DNA from: Planctomycetota bacterium
Lineage (GTDB): Bacteria; Planctomycetota; UBA1135; UBA2386
Direction of reading: 5' to 3'
Length of the DNA stretch: 64,000 nt
Assembly: GCA_021776805.1 (NCBI GenBank)
Contig: JAJFFD010000054.1
Coordinates: 21,133 to 85,132, forward strand
This document shows positions 8,646 through 16,728 of this stretch, piece after piece. Under the pieces are notes generated by a model that saw nothing but the letters and a program-made list of their open reading frames with translations, did no database searches and had not been told where the DNA came from. Each line of letters begins with the position of its first letter. Within the stretch, counting starts at the first letter, position 1. The translations under genes and the position numbers were made by a program.

Positions 8646-9394
8646 GGAGCCGGACGGCACCGATTCTGAGAACCAAGGTCGAACGGGATCGGCTGGTTGA
8701 GAAGTTCATACCTCTCGTGCGCTATGTGGTGGCGCGGCTCCCGGTGACGATGCCAGCCTCACTCGACAGAGAAGACTTCTTCTCCGTCGGCGTCATGGGT
8801 CTGATGCACGCCGCCGCGAACTATGACCCAAGCCGTGGGGCCTCCTTCAAGACCTTCGCCTACACAGCCATTCGTGGTGCGATTCTCGACGAAATACGCA
8901 AGCATGATCCTGTTCCGCGCAATCGCCGCGATCGCCTGCGTAAAGTCGACCGCGCCGTAAGCAGCCTGCACTGCAAGCTGGGCCGAGCTCCCACTCTGGA
9001 AGAACTGGCCAGCTTCTTGGAGGTCACGAGCGCAGAGCTTGATAGCGATCTCCTTGCCCTGCACACGAGCAGAACTCTGTCGATCGATGACATGCCACCG
9101 AGCGCCAATGGCCCAGGCACGGCTCTCTCGGCCTCTTTGATCTCCGAGGGCACCTGTGACCCAGGTGACGAGGTCGCCTTCAAGGATCAGGTCGAGCGGA
9201 TGGCTCAGGCCATCAGCGAGCTACCAGAAACAGACCGTCACGTAATCGTTCTCTATCACTACGAAAACTTGTACCTCAAAGAGATTGGTGAGATTCTCGG
9301 CGTATCCGAATCGAGAGTGTCGCAGATCTTGTCACGAGCCATCGAGCGCCTTCGCCTCAAGCTGATGCGCGTCAATGGAGACCGGGAGGAATGA
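8642..9394 (+). CDS. fliA: Flagellar sigma factor sigma-28 (FliA)
   Basis: RNA polymerase sigma factor for late flagellar genes. The 250-residue protein contains region 2 (DREDFFSVGVMGLMHAAANY, then FKTFAYTAIRGAILDEIRK), the sigma-28/WhiG-type step RNRRDRLRKVDRA, region 3 (LGRAPTLEELASFLEVT) and a region 4 helix-turn-helix (YLKEIGEILGVSESRVSQIL). Its partner is presumably the FlgM-like protein encoded at 11048-11344. The start overlaps the preceding small membrane-protein gene. Confidence 0.94.
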   Translation: MRSRTAPILRTKVERDRLVEKFIPLVRYVVARLPVTMPASLDREDFFSVGVMGLMHAAANYDPSRGASFKTFAYTAIRGAILDEIRKHDPVPRNRRDRLRKVDRAVSSLHCKLGRAPTLEELASFLEVTSAELDSDLLALHTSRTLSIDDMPPSANGPGTALSASLISEGTCDPGDEVAFKDQVERMAQAISELPETDRHVIVLYHYENLYLKEIGEILGVSESRVSQILSRAIERLRLKLMRVNGDREE

Positions 9395-9398
9395 AGCG

Positions 9399-9641
9399 AT
9401 GAGTACGTCCAGTATCCCGCCAATCCCCAGCAACTACGGAATAGGCAGGCTCAATCCCAACAACCAGAGGCGCCGCCAAGGGAAACCCTTTGAAGAAGCT
9501 CTGGAAAGGGAAGCATCCGCAGAGGCAGAAGATTCTGCCGCTCACGAAACAGCCGCGGACACTCGACCCCTTCAGCCTGAAGCCCCTCGCATCCGAAGAG
9601 AGAGTCAGGACGGTAGACATCACATCGATGTCATCGCCTGA
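9399..9641 (+). CDS. Small hydrophilic protein after fliA
   Basis: Not recognised. ATG 9399 lies 4 bases after the fliA stop and behind GGGAGGA at the end of fliA, giving 80 residues; an earlier ATG at 9375 overlaps fliA and is less likely. The product is hydrophilic and basic at the N-terminal half (RRRQGKPFEEALERE), then acidic, without membrane segment or signal peptide. Probably part of the flagellar operon. Confidence 0.45.
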   Translation: MSTSSIPPIPSNYGIGRLNPNNQRRRQGKPFEEALEREASAEAEDSAAHETAADTRPLQPEAPRIRRESQDGRHHIDVIA

Positions 9642-9673
9642 TCAGCAGCAAAGGGCAAAGGAGACGAGACGGC

Positions 9674-9895
9674 ATGAACGCTCCAAAGAACGGGGCGAAT
9701 ATTCTGCGTCCCACTGAGGTTCGCAGGGTTTCGCAACCCATCATCCTCGATCCAACTTCCGGCTCCGAGGGGAGCGACAATTGCATGTCCGTGGTTCCCG
9801 TCATGGATGGAAACGACGTGGCAGGTATGGATATCCGCTGCAATTGCGGGTCTCGAATGCTGGTCGAGTGTGTCTACGAAGAGGTGACAGAATGA
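9674..9895 (+). CDS. Small cysteine-containing protein in flagellar operon
   Basis: Not recognised; 73 residues. The C-terminal half has four cysteines, three of them in MDIRCNCGSRMLVECVYEE, which could bind a metal or simply be structural. No signal peptide. The upstream GGAGACGAGACGGC includes a possible Shine-Dalgarno. The stop overlaps the ATG of the following lipoprotein gene (ATGA), which supports it being a real, translated gene of the operon. Confidence 0.55.
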   Translation: MNAPKNGANILRPTEVRRVSQPIILDPTSGSEGSDNCMSVVPVMDGNDVAGMDIRCNCGSRMLVECVYEEVTE

Positions 9896-10398
9896 AGCTC
9901 ATAGCAATCCTCCTCGTGTCAACCTTGTTGTCCAGCTGCGGCATGGTTGCTGAGTTCTTCTCTTCACCAGCCAAGGAACGGCCAGTGGATGCCGCTGCCA
10001 ACTACCTTAGAGGTGGGCCCAACACAGAGGTCGAGCTGGGAGCCGACGAGCAGGCGATGCTGGAGAGTTACAGCAGCCTGACCAAGCTCAGGACGCAGCT
10101 CGAAACCAAGATCCAAGAGCTCGAGTCGCATTCAGGGATTCAAGCCACCCGCCTGGCCCGAGCCGAGGAAGCTCGCGATCAAGAACAGCATCTGCGACTG
10201 GGTGCGGAGCAGGAAGTGGCACGCCTCGCCAAGCAAGTAGGCGATCTGCAAGCCAAGGTCCTCAGCATGAACGTGGAACGGGCCAGACAGGAGCAAGAGC
10301 TTCTGCGCCTGCGCATTCAGTCACTGAACAGCCAACTGGCTGAACTCCAGTCTCAGGCGACCGAAGCCGCGGCTCCCCCACCAGGATACCGCCGATGA
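9892..10398 (+). CDS. Coiled-coil outer-membrane or periplasmic lipoprotein
   Basis: The 168-residue protein begins with a lipoprotein signal peptide and lipobox LLSSC (Cys16). From about residue 55 to 155 it is a long, heptad-like, Gln/Glu/Leu-rich coiled coil, and it ends in a Pro-rich tail (APPPGYRR). The ATG at 9892 is preferred over an upstream frame because it supplies the signal peptide and overlaps the previous stop. The following gene, also a lipoprotein, overlaps it by 4 bases. It might be a structural part of the flagellar envelope-spanning region or an envelope tether; this is inference from context. Confidence 0.72.
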   Translation: MKLIAILLVSTLLSSCGMVAEFFSSPAKERPVDAAANYLRGGPNTEVELGADEQAMLESYSSLTKLRTQLETKIQELESHSGIQATRLARAEEARDQEQHLRLGAEQEVARLAKQVGDLQAKVLSMNVERARQEQELLRLRIQSLNSQLAELQSQATEAAAPPPGYRR

Positions 10399-11045
10399 GC
10401 GCCTCACCAAACCTTGTCGCCATGATCGCCATGGCGAGTCTGGCCACGGGCTGCTCCATGTTTCCGGCGCCGCCCGAACCATTGCAAGTGAATCACTACC
10501 TTGCGGACAAGCTCGATCTCGACTCAGTTCGCCGGGTAATGGTGCTGCCCTTTCACGAGGCACCGGGTGTGGCTAGTCAGTCAGACCTGGTGCGCAGCGC
10601 CTTCATCGCGGAGATGACCAAGCTGAAGAGCTTCGAAGTCATCCCTTTGCCTCGCGAGGCACAGGAGTATGACGAGATCTACCGTAGCCTCACGCGTGGC
10701 ACGATTTCTCCCGATGCACTCGCGGTCCTCAGTGAGCGCTACGGCATCGATGGAGCGGTCATGGGGACGATCACCAACTACCGCGCATACCGCCCAGCCA
10801 GCCTTGGGCTGCGCATTCAGCTGGTCTCCATGCACTCCGGCAGGACAGTCTGGGCCGCGGATGGCATCTATGACTGTGGTGATGCCGCCGTCATAGAAGA
10901 CCTGCAGCACTATGCAGAGTCCTTCGCTGCCGCCGAAGATTCACTTCACGGCTGGCGCATCCACATGCTCGCACCGCGTAAATTCGCGGCCTACGTCTGC
11001 CACAGAATTGCCGGCAGTGTTAGCGAAGCAAGCGCGACCAGGTAG
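10395..11045 (+). CDS. Lipoprotein with CsgG/GNA1162-like domain
   Basis: A lipoprotein of 216 residues with lipobox LATGC (Cys20). The mature part follows the alternating pattern of the TolB-N/CsgG/GNA1162-type periplasmic fold: VRRVMVLPFHE, SAFIAEMTKLKSFEVIPL, LSERYGIDGAVMGTITNY, and LRIQLVSMHSGRTVWAADG. Proteins of this fold form outer-membrane rings or associate with them, for example FlgO-type proteins around the flagellar L/P rings. Here it closes the fliA-side operon and ends 2 bases from the stop of convergent flgM. A flagellar outer-ring role is plausible but unproven. Confidence 0.65.
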   Translation: MSASPNLVAMIAMASLATGCSMFPAPPEPLQVNHYLADKLDLDSVRRVMVLPFHEAPGVASQSDLVRSAFIAEMTKLKSFEVIPLPREAQEYDEIYRSLTRGTISPDALAVLSERYGIDGAVMGTITNYRAYRPASLGLRIQLVSMHSGRTVWAADGIYDCGDAAVIEDLQHYAESFAAAEDSLHGWRIHMLAPRKFAAYVCHRIAGSVSEASATR

Positions 11046-11047
11046 CC

Positions 11048-11344
11048 CTAGTCGTCGCTGAGAATAGAGCGGGCTACGTCCCGATAGACTTCGGGCTTGT
11101 CCAGGTATCCGGACGCCAAGCGCTGCTTCACCTCGGCAACCACACCTTTGCGCTCGCTGGCGTCGTCGTGGAGTCGATTGGATATGCCTTCCATCTCTCG
11201 AAGCGCTTCGCGGCTGTTCTCGCTGATCAGTGCTGAATCACGCGCGGACCCCTGACCCTCGACACGTCCGCCGTCCTTGGGGGACTGTGGACGATCGGGC
11301 CCCTTGCCGAGGCCGCCGGTTCCATGGATCTGTCCAATGTTCAT
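11048..11344 (-). CDS. flgM: Anti-sigma-28 factor, FlgM-like
   Basis: The 98-residue product starts at the ATG at 11344 behind GGAG with 8-base spacing. MNIGQIHGTGGLGKGPDRPQ is the Gly-rich, disordered start common in FlgM of non-enteric bacteria. The C-terminal helices, VVAEVKQRLASGYLDKPEVYRDVARSIL, correspond to the sigma-28-binding part (cited here as EVKQRLASGYLDKP and VYRDVARSIL). A longer frame (to 11689) would add a sequence unlike FlgM and cross the fliK promoter. FlgM holds FliA inactive until exported through the finished hook. Its gene is transcribed against both flanking flagellar operons. Confidence 0.75.
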   Translation of the reverse strand: MNIGQIHGTGGLGKGPDRPQSPKDGGRVEGQGSARDSALISENSREALREMEGISNRLHDDASERKGVVAEVKQRLASGYLDKPEVYRDVARSILSDD

Positions 11345-11598
11345 CTGATCTGCTCCTGGCAACCAGGTTGGCTGCACATGCTGATGCTCGGAAACTAGGC
11401 TTCGAGCTTTACTGCTCTTCTCTGTCTCCGTAGTTGATTTCGGCATTATCGGTCCCGGGCCTTTACAGGAAGGACTTGCCGGGTCGGCAGACTTTGCCGG
11501 CAGCCGCGGCGGCAGGAATTGCCGAGTCCGCCAAGCCACAAGTATGGAACCCGCTCGAGAGCTCCATGTGAGGGCTCCTAGCGGAATGCAGCTCTGGT

Positions 11599-11614
11599 TG
11601 GCACGCCCTGTGCT
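11599..11614 (+). promoter_or_regulatory. Sigma-54 promoter for the fliK-flg operon
   Basis: TGGCACG-CCCT-GTGCT matches the -24/-12 consensus with a single change (GTGC for TTGC); the GG doublet is at 11600-11601 and the GC at 11612-11613, again 12 bases apart. Transcription would begin near 11625, giving an untranslated leader of about 63 bases before the fliK ATG at 11688. The whole interval 11345-11687 between flgM and fliK otherwise holds no gene that I can support. Confidence 0.75.
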
Positions 11615-11687
11615 CCTTGTTCTTCGGTCGAGAAAGAGGGATGAGGGATTGAGCATCACACAGTTTGGACGTGTTGAATTGGACCCC

Positions 11688-12713
11688 ATGAAGGTTCCCG
11701 TTCCGATACGGGCGTCTTCTAAGGATTACCCCTCATTCGACGAGCAGCTGCAGTCTGTCACCGGTCCAAGCGATCGTGATCAGACTCCCCCCAGGGAGGA
11801 CTCGGTCAAGGAACCGACCCCAGCTCCAAGGCCGGAGAACTCCGGCGAGGCCCAGAGCAGCGAGCAACTCGAGCAAAGCCCTGCCGCCTCTGATCAGGCG
11901 CCACGATCAGCAGAGGCGGAAGCCGTCACGGCAAAGGCGAATGCACTTCCCGCAGAAGGCGGCGAGGTCCAAGAAAAAGGAACTCCGAATGGAGGGGCTT
12001 CGGCTCGGCGTACCAACGCAGGCAAAGGAGTCGAGGCCCCTTCCATTTACTCAGCACAGGAGTCAAAGGCTGACACTGATCCGGTGGTCAATCAGCGCAA
12101 GGTCAGCGATGAACTGCTCTCACAGGCCTTTGTCGCCGGATCCGGCGCAGACAAGCAGGCTGGAGCGGGCAATGCCCAGACTCGCGCTGACGGTCTCGGC
12201 TTGAAAGCCGAGAGCAGCAGCTCTCGCATTCGCAACGAGTCCCCTCTGGCGGGCTACAAGACGGTCAACAAGTACAGCCTCCAGATGACCGAGGCTGCCC
12301 GCGAATCAGTCTTCAAGCAGATCGCAATGCGCCTCACTCCTGAGGGCGGTGAGCTGATGATGCGCCTGGATCCGCCGGAACTGGGCAAGATCAACCTGCA
12401 GATGACAGTCGAGAAGCAGGGGCAGATGCGCCTGGTGATCACCGCAGAGAGATCCGACTTGGCAGCGCTTCTGGAGAAGCATATGGCCGAGTTGGAACAG
12501 GAGCTGCAGAAGCAGGGCATCACGGTGACGGGTTCAGAAGTGCGTCACGACGATGGGCAGGGCAATGCCCAATCCAAAGACGGCTTTGGCGACCTGTTCT
12601 CGCTCAACCGCGAGGACTCCGCCAATGAAGAAGAATCACAGCAAAATCAATTCAACCAGATTCGCCCCGGCGACGGCTTCATCACTGCTGACAGCCTCGA
12701 CTTTTGGGCATGA
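11688..12713 (+). CDS. fliK: Flagellar hook-length control protein FliK
   Basis: FliK is exported as a molecular ruler and then triggers FlhB to switch substrate class. I place the start at ATG 11688 (MKVPVPIRASS), 341 residues, because the in-frame ATG at 11544 lies upstream of the sigma-54 promoter. The first 200 residues are low-complexity, rich in Ser, Pro, Gln, Glu and Ala, as in FliK. The C-terminal hook-length domain is clear: RLTPEGGELMMRLDPPELGK (about 215-234) and LVITAERSDLAALLEKHMAE. A C-terminal acidic and Gln-rich tail follows. First gene of the hook/rod/ring operon. Confidence 0.9.
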   Translation: MKVPVPIRASSKDYPSFDEQLQSVTGPSDRDQTPPREDSVKEPTPAPRPENSGEAQSSEQLEQSPAASDQAPRSAEAEAVTAKANALPAEGGEVQEKGTPNGGASARRTNAGKGVEAPSIYSAQESKADTDPVVNQRKVSDELLSQAFVAGSGADKQAGAGNAQTRADGLGLKAESSSSRIRNESPLAGYKTVNKYSLQMTEAARESVFKQIAMRLTPEGGELMMRLDPPELGKINLQMTVEKQGQMRLVITAERSDLAALLEKHMAELEQELQKQGITVTGSEVRHDDGQGNAQSKDGFGDLFSLNREDSANEEESQQNQFNQIRPGDGFITADSLDFWA

Positions 12714-12728
12714 CATAGGAAGAACAGC

Positions 12729-13166
12729 ATGGAACCACTCTCTATCAGCGGACTGAACACACCCGGAAGCAGCGTCCTTTCCAGCCAAGGGGGCTCCTTC
12801 GGAGACAACCCTTTCCTGAACTTGCTCGTCGCCGAAATGCGCACGCAGACACCTCTGGACCCGGTAGACAACGCGAGCTTCATGCAACAGATGTCGAGCT
12901 TCTCTTCCATGGAAGAGCAGCGCGAGCTGAACGACAACATCATGCAATTGCTCGACTTCCAAGGCCTCTTGGCAAGGCTCCAGGGCCTCAGCGAGAGCAG
13001 CTCCCTGCTCGGCAAGCAGGTCAGTTTCCAGCATGAAGGTCAGGAGCTGGAAGGCGTAGTTGACTCGGTCTTCGTCAATGACACCGGCGAAGTCATGATG
13101 CGAATCGGCGATCGGGAAATCTCCCCTCGCGCAATCACCAGCATCAGTCAGCCTACCGCGAGCTAG
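12729..13166 (+). CDS. flgD: Hook assembly scaffold protein FlgD
   Basis: Hook cap needed for FlgE polymerisation. The conserved N-terminal region reads FLNLLVAEMRTQTPLDPVDN (about residues 29-48), followed by FMQQMSSFSSMEEQRELN. The remaining part (LLGKQVSFQHEGQELEGVVD) fits the small Tudor-like domain; the Ig-like insertion of enteric FlgD is missing. At 145 residues it resembles the short Gram-positive type. Preceded by AGGAAGAACAGC as ribosome-binding region; 30 bases before flgE. Confidence 0.92.
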   Translation: MEPLSISGLNTPGSSVLSSQGGSFGDNPFLNLLVAEMRTQTPLDPVDNASFMQQMSSFSSMEEQRELNDNIMQLLDFQGLLARLQGLSESSSLLGKQVSFQHEGQELEGVVDSVFVNDTGEVMMRIGDREISPRAITSISQPTAS

Positions 13167-13196
13167 ACCACACAGGGGCAAGGGAGAAAGAGAGAT

Positions 13197-15176
13197 ATGG
13201 TTAGTACCTCACTGTTTACCGGACTCGCGGGCCTGCGTTCGCATCAGACTTATATCGATGTGATCGGCTCGAACCTGGCCAATGTCAGCACTCCCGGGTA
13301 TCGCGGATCGCGTGTCACTTTCAGCGACATGCTGAGCTTCACGCTCAATCCGGGATCCGGCCCCAATGGCAACTTGGGTGGCACGAATCCGAAGCAAATT
13401 GGTCTGGGCTCTGCGATCGCGTCCATCGACGTGAGCACCAAGCAGGGCACCTTCCAGGACACCGGAAGAGCAATGGATGTCGCCATCCAGGGCAATGGCT
13501 TCTTCACTACCACTGATGGGGTTCAAAACTTCTACTCCCGAGTCGGTTCCTTCGGGGTTGACGATGCCCGTCAGTTGGTTGACCTGCGCACCGGCTACCG
13601 CGTCATGGGCGCCGGTGGCGGCAGTATCACGGTTCCGGTCACCGATACTCTCCCTGCATCGCAAACCAACAGCATCGAATTCAGTGGCTCACTCCCCGCA
13701 ACGGTCTCTGGCCCCCTTCAAGAGATCGTCGAGTCGGCGAGCGAATTCCTCGAGGGTCAGCCAGCTAGCCTGGGCACCATCCCTCCCGGTGGTGGAGCGA
13801 CCTACGACCTGACCGGCTTTGTGCCGGGCAACATGCTGGTCCGCGTCAACCAAAGTTCGCAGCAGCAAGTCACCTTTGACCCAACCAACTTCGCCAACAT
13901 CGCCGCTGCGACGGCAACCGAAATCGCAGCACTCTTCTCCGGACTCTCGCCTGCCCTGGCAGTCGCTGCCAACAACGGAACCGGACAGCTCACCTTCGAC
14001 ACGCAGAAGCTCGGCGATAGCGCATCGATCAAGTTCGATGACGATCCGAGCAGCACCGGTCTACTCGCCGCCATGGGGCTCAGCACCATCCAGGTGAGTG
14101 GCTCGCAGTCAGCAGCCACCAGCACCACGGATTTGAGCGGCATGACCATGCTGCAGATCCCGTACAACACCGGTGATCAGATTCGGGTGCAAGGCACCAA
14201 CCCCGACGGCAGCCCCTTCTCAGCCACCTTTGTCTATGGGATTGGCAACGATGGCACCAACGTGGGCGACCTGGTCAATTTCATCAACTCACTGGTGCCT
14301 GCATCCCAAGCTGCAGTGAGCTTGGACAGCGGGGGCAAGTTGGTCTTCACTGCGGTGAACGGCGCTCCAGCGGACATGTCCCTGAGCATTGGCGACATCA
14401 CCAACGCTACCAACCCTGCAAACAATGACTGGCCAAGCTTCACCATGGTTCAGGATGGCAGCGGTCCGGACACGGCTCCCGCCTCCATCGAAGTGATCGA
14501 CAGCCTGGGCAGAACCCACGCAGTGGACTTCCTGTTCACTCGCTCGGCGGCCGATCCGAGTGTTTGGGATCTCACCGCCTCCATGGATCCGAGCGAAGGC
14601 AGCGTCGGCGGTAGCTCCATCAACTCCATTCGTTTCAATCCTGATGGATCGTTCAATGTGATCGGTGGCGGCAACAACTCCTTCAGCTTCAACTTCAACG
14701 GCATCACCGCGGCACAGACAGTGACCGTCGATCTGGGAACTTCGTCCCAGTTCGATGGGGTCACCATGCTGGGTTCGGCGACCACCGTAGCTGCAACCGA
14801 TCAGGATGGCTTTGCTCCGGGCTCCCTCCTCAACCTGGCCTTCAACGAGACTGGTGACCTGGTTGGCTTCTACAGCAACGGTCAGAGCCAGGTCTTGGAC
14901 ACCCTGCGGATCTCGGTCTTCCCTAACGAGGCCGGCCTACTCCGCTCAGGAGACACGATGTTCACCGAGTCTCCGAACTCGGACAACGCCATCATCACTA
15001 CCGCGGGCTCGGCAATCGGCGGAGTAATTCGCGCTGGCTCACTCGAGAACAGCAACGTCGATATCGCTGAAGAGTTCGTCAAGCTCATTGAAGCTCAACG
15101 CGGTTTCCAAGCCAACTCCCGAGTGATCACGACCACCGACGAAATCCTCGCCGAACTGGTCAACATCGTGAGGTAA
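13197..15176 (+). CDS. flgE: Flagellar hook protein FlgE
   Basis: Major hook subunit. The N-terminal rod/hook motif LAGLRSHQTYIDVIGSNLAN (residues 9-28) and STPGYRGSRVTF are typical. The C-terminal D0 helix is SNVDIAEEFVKLIEAQRGFQ with ANSRVITTTDEIL. At 659 residues it is much longer than enteric FlgE (about 400). The extra length lies in surface-exposed middle domains rich in Gly, Ser, Thr and Asn, including two flagellin/hook IN-like repeats (for example FVYGIGNDGTNVGDLVNFIN). It is followed 2 bases later by flgF. Confidence 0.95.
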   Translation: MVSTSLFTGLAGLRSHQTYIDVIGSNLANVSTPGYRGSRVTFSDMLSFTLNPGSGPNGNLGGTNPKQIGLGSAIASIDVSTKQGTFQDTGRAMDVAIQGNGFFTTTDGVQNFYSRVGSFGVDDARQLVDLRTGYRVMGAGGGSITVPVTDTLPASQTNSIEFSGSLPATVSGPLQEIVESASEFLEGQPASLGTIPPGGGATYDLTGFVPGNMLVRVNQSSQQQVTFDPTNFANIAAATATEIAALFSGLSPALAVAANNGTGQLTFDTQKLGDSASIKFDDDPSSTGLLAAMGLSTIQVSGSQSAATSTTDLSGMTMLQIPYNTGDQIRVQGTNPDGSPFSATFVYGIGNDGTNVGDLVNFINSLVPASQAAVSLDSGGKLVFTAVNGAPADMSLSIGDITNATNPANNDWPSFTMVQDGSGPDTAPASIEVIDSLGRTHAVDFLFTRSAADPSVWDLTASMDPSEGSVGGSSINSIRFNPDGSFNVIGGGNNSFSFNFNGITAAQTVTVDLGTSSQFDGVTMLGSATTVAATDQDGFAPGSLLNLAFNETGDLVGFYSNGQSQVLDTLRISVFPNEAGLLRSGDTMFTESPNSDNAIITTAGSAIGGVIRAGSLENSNVDIAEEFVKLIEAQRGFQANSRVITTTDEILAELVNIVR

Positions 15177-15178
15177 TC

Positions 15179-15919
15179 ATGGGTTCATACGGCGAAGCAT
15201 CACTGGTAAACAGCATGAGCTACCTCTCGGAAGCTCAAGCGAACTTGGCCAACAACTTGGCCAACGCCAATACCATTGGCTACAAGCGCTCGGAAGCCAT
15301 TGCACTCAACTCATCGTCGCGCTTCCAAGGTCTCCTGGAAGCCGAGCTTCCTTCCGTGCAGTTCGGCAAGGCGACGGATTGGCGACCTGGCCTCCCCGAG
15401 CCCACCAACGAGAAGTTTCATGTCTCGATTCAGGGCGAGCAGTTCTTTCGCGTCCGCGATGAGCAAGGCAATGCCTTCTACACTCGCCGCGGCGACTTGA
15501 ACATCAACTCCGATGGCTTCCTGAGCACGCCCTCCGGGGCTCGCTACCTGGATGTCAACGACCAGCCGATTCAGGTCGGTTCCGTCGGAGATCTAGTTGT
15601 CGCCGGCAATGGCGATCTCCGCTCCGCCGATCCGGGTGCAGACAGCGATGTCGTCATGGGCACCCTCGGCATGTTTCTTCCCGATCAGCAAACCCTCGAG
15701 TCAGTCGGGTCGGGTTTGTATCGCGACACAGCAAACAAGTTGCCCATCCTCGATGTTACCTCTGCCGTTCAGCAAGGGTCACTCGAACGGAGCAATGTCG
15801 AAGTCATCACCGAGTTGGTGAGGATGATCGAGATCCAGAGAAGTTTCCAATCGGTGAGCAAGGCTCTGACCAGCGTCGGCCGCCTCAAGTCATCATTCAA
15901 CAACGCGCTGAACAGGTAA
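15179..15919 (+). CDS. flgF: Flagellar rod protein FlgF
   Basis: Proximal/distal rod family protein of 246 residues. It has the rod signature ANLANNLANANTIGYKRSEA near the N-terminus, the central FHVSIQGEQFFRVRDEQGNA, and C-terminal LERSNVEVITELVRMIEIQR with SFQSVSKALTSVGRLK. The assignment as FlgF rather than FlgG is based on position between flgE and flgG and on the slightly divergent N-terminus. Confidence 0.88.
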   Translation: MGSYGEASLVNSMSYLSEAQANLANNLANANTIGYKRSEAIALNSSSRFQGLLEAELPSVQFGKATDWRPGLPEPTNEKFHVSIQGEQFFRVRDEQGNAFYTRRGDLNINSDGFLSTPSGARYLDVNDQPIQVGSVGDLVVAGNGDLRSADPGADSDVVMGTLGMFLPDQQTLESVGSGLYRDTANKLPILDVTSAVQQGSLERSNVEVITELVRMIEIQRSFQSVSKALTSVGRLKSSFNNALNR

Positions 15920-15924
15920 TCGCA

Positions 15925-16716
15925 ATGCTCAAGAGCCTCTACACATCCGCTACGGGCATGAAGGCCCAGCAGATCATGGTTGACACGATCGCCAATAACA
16001 TCGCGAACGTGAACACAGCCGGTTACAAGAAAACCCAAGCAACCTTCGAGGACCTGCTCTACGTGACTCTGCAGTCACCTGGCTTGCAGGAAGACGCCTC
16101 AGGAACGGCAAGCCCGATCGGCCTTCAGGTCGGTTCCGGTTCGCGGCTTTCTGGTACTACCAAAGTCTATTCCGCAGGCACCTTGGAAGGCACCAACCGC
16201 CAACTAGACGTTGCGCTCACTGGCAATGGCTTCTTTCAGGTACAGCTCCCGGATGGCCAGACTGGCTACACCCGTGACGGCCAGTTCTTGATGAATGCTG
16301 ACGGCAAGCTGGTGACCTCCGCCGGTCTCATCTTGCAGCCCGAGATCTCCTTCCCGAACGATATCGATGAGATCAATATCGACCCGGAAGGGCGCGTTAC
16401 CGGCCGAGTTGCTGGCAGCAGCACAACCTCGACCTTTGGCCAGATTCAATTGGCGAAGTTCGTCAATCCATCCGGCCTCTCCTCCCAGGGCGGCAACGTG
16501 CTGCGTGAAACGGACGCCTCCGGTGGTGCCACAGCGTCGACTCCAGGCAGCAATGGCCTCGGCCTCCTGCAGCAAGGTTTTATCGAGCGATCGAACGTCG
16601 AGATCGTCAATGAGCTCGTGAATCTGATCGTGGCGCAACGCGCGTATGAAGTGAACAGTCGATCGATTCAGGCCAGCGACCAAATGCTGTCCACGGCTAC
16701 TTCCATCGTCAGGTAG
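15925..16716 (+). CDS. flgG: Flagellar distal rod protein FlgG
   Basis: The 263-residue protein starts MLKSLYTSATGMKAQQIMVD, followed by IANNIANVNTAGYKKTQATFEDLLY, the FlgG-specific stretch (cited here as NVNTAGYKKTQATFEDLLY). The core contains LDVALTGNGFFQVQLPDGQT and TRDGQFLMNADGKLVTSAG. It ends with SNVEIVNELVNLIVAQRAYE and VNSRSIQASDQML. Length matches the family (about 260). FlgG forms the distal rod that crosses the peptidoglycan and the rings. Confidence 0.96.
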   Translation: MLKSLYTSATGMKAQQIMVDTIANNIANVNTAGYKKTQATFEDLLYVTLQSPGLQEDASGTASPIGLQVGSGSRLSGTTKVYSAGTLEGTNRQLDVALTGNGFFQVQLPDGQTGYTRDGQFLMNADGKLVTSAGLILQPEISFPNDIDEINIDPEGRVTGRVAGSSTTSTFGQIQLAKFVNPSGLSSQGGNVLRETDASGGATASTPGSNGLGLLQQGFIERSNVEIVNELVNLIVAQRAYEVNSRSIQASDQMLSTATSIVR

Positions 16717-16728
16717 AGGCACAAATCC

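Noticed and set aside
11446..11452. CCGATAA (minus strand) as the -10 of a sigma-28 promoter for flgM
   Set aside because: The only TAAA upstream is 9 bases away rather than the 15-16 needed, so a functional sigma-28 promoter is not supported.
11345..11689. Upstream extension of the flgM frame to a 213-residue protein
   Set aside because: The added sequence has no FlgM resemblance and covers the sigma-54 element of the opposite operon; the ATG at 11344 has a good ribosome-binding site.
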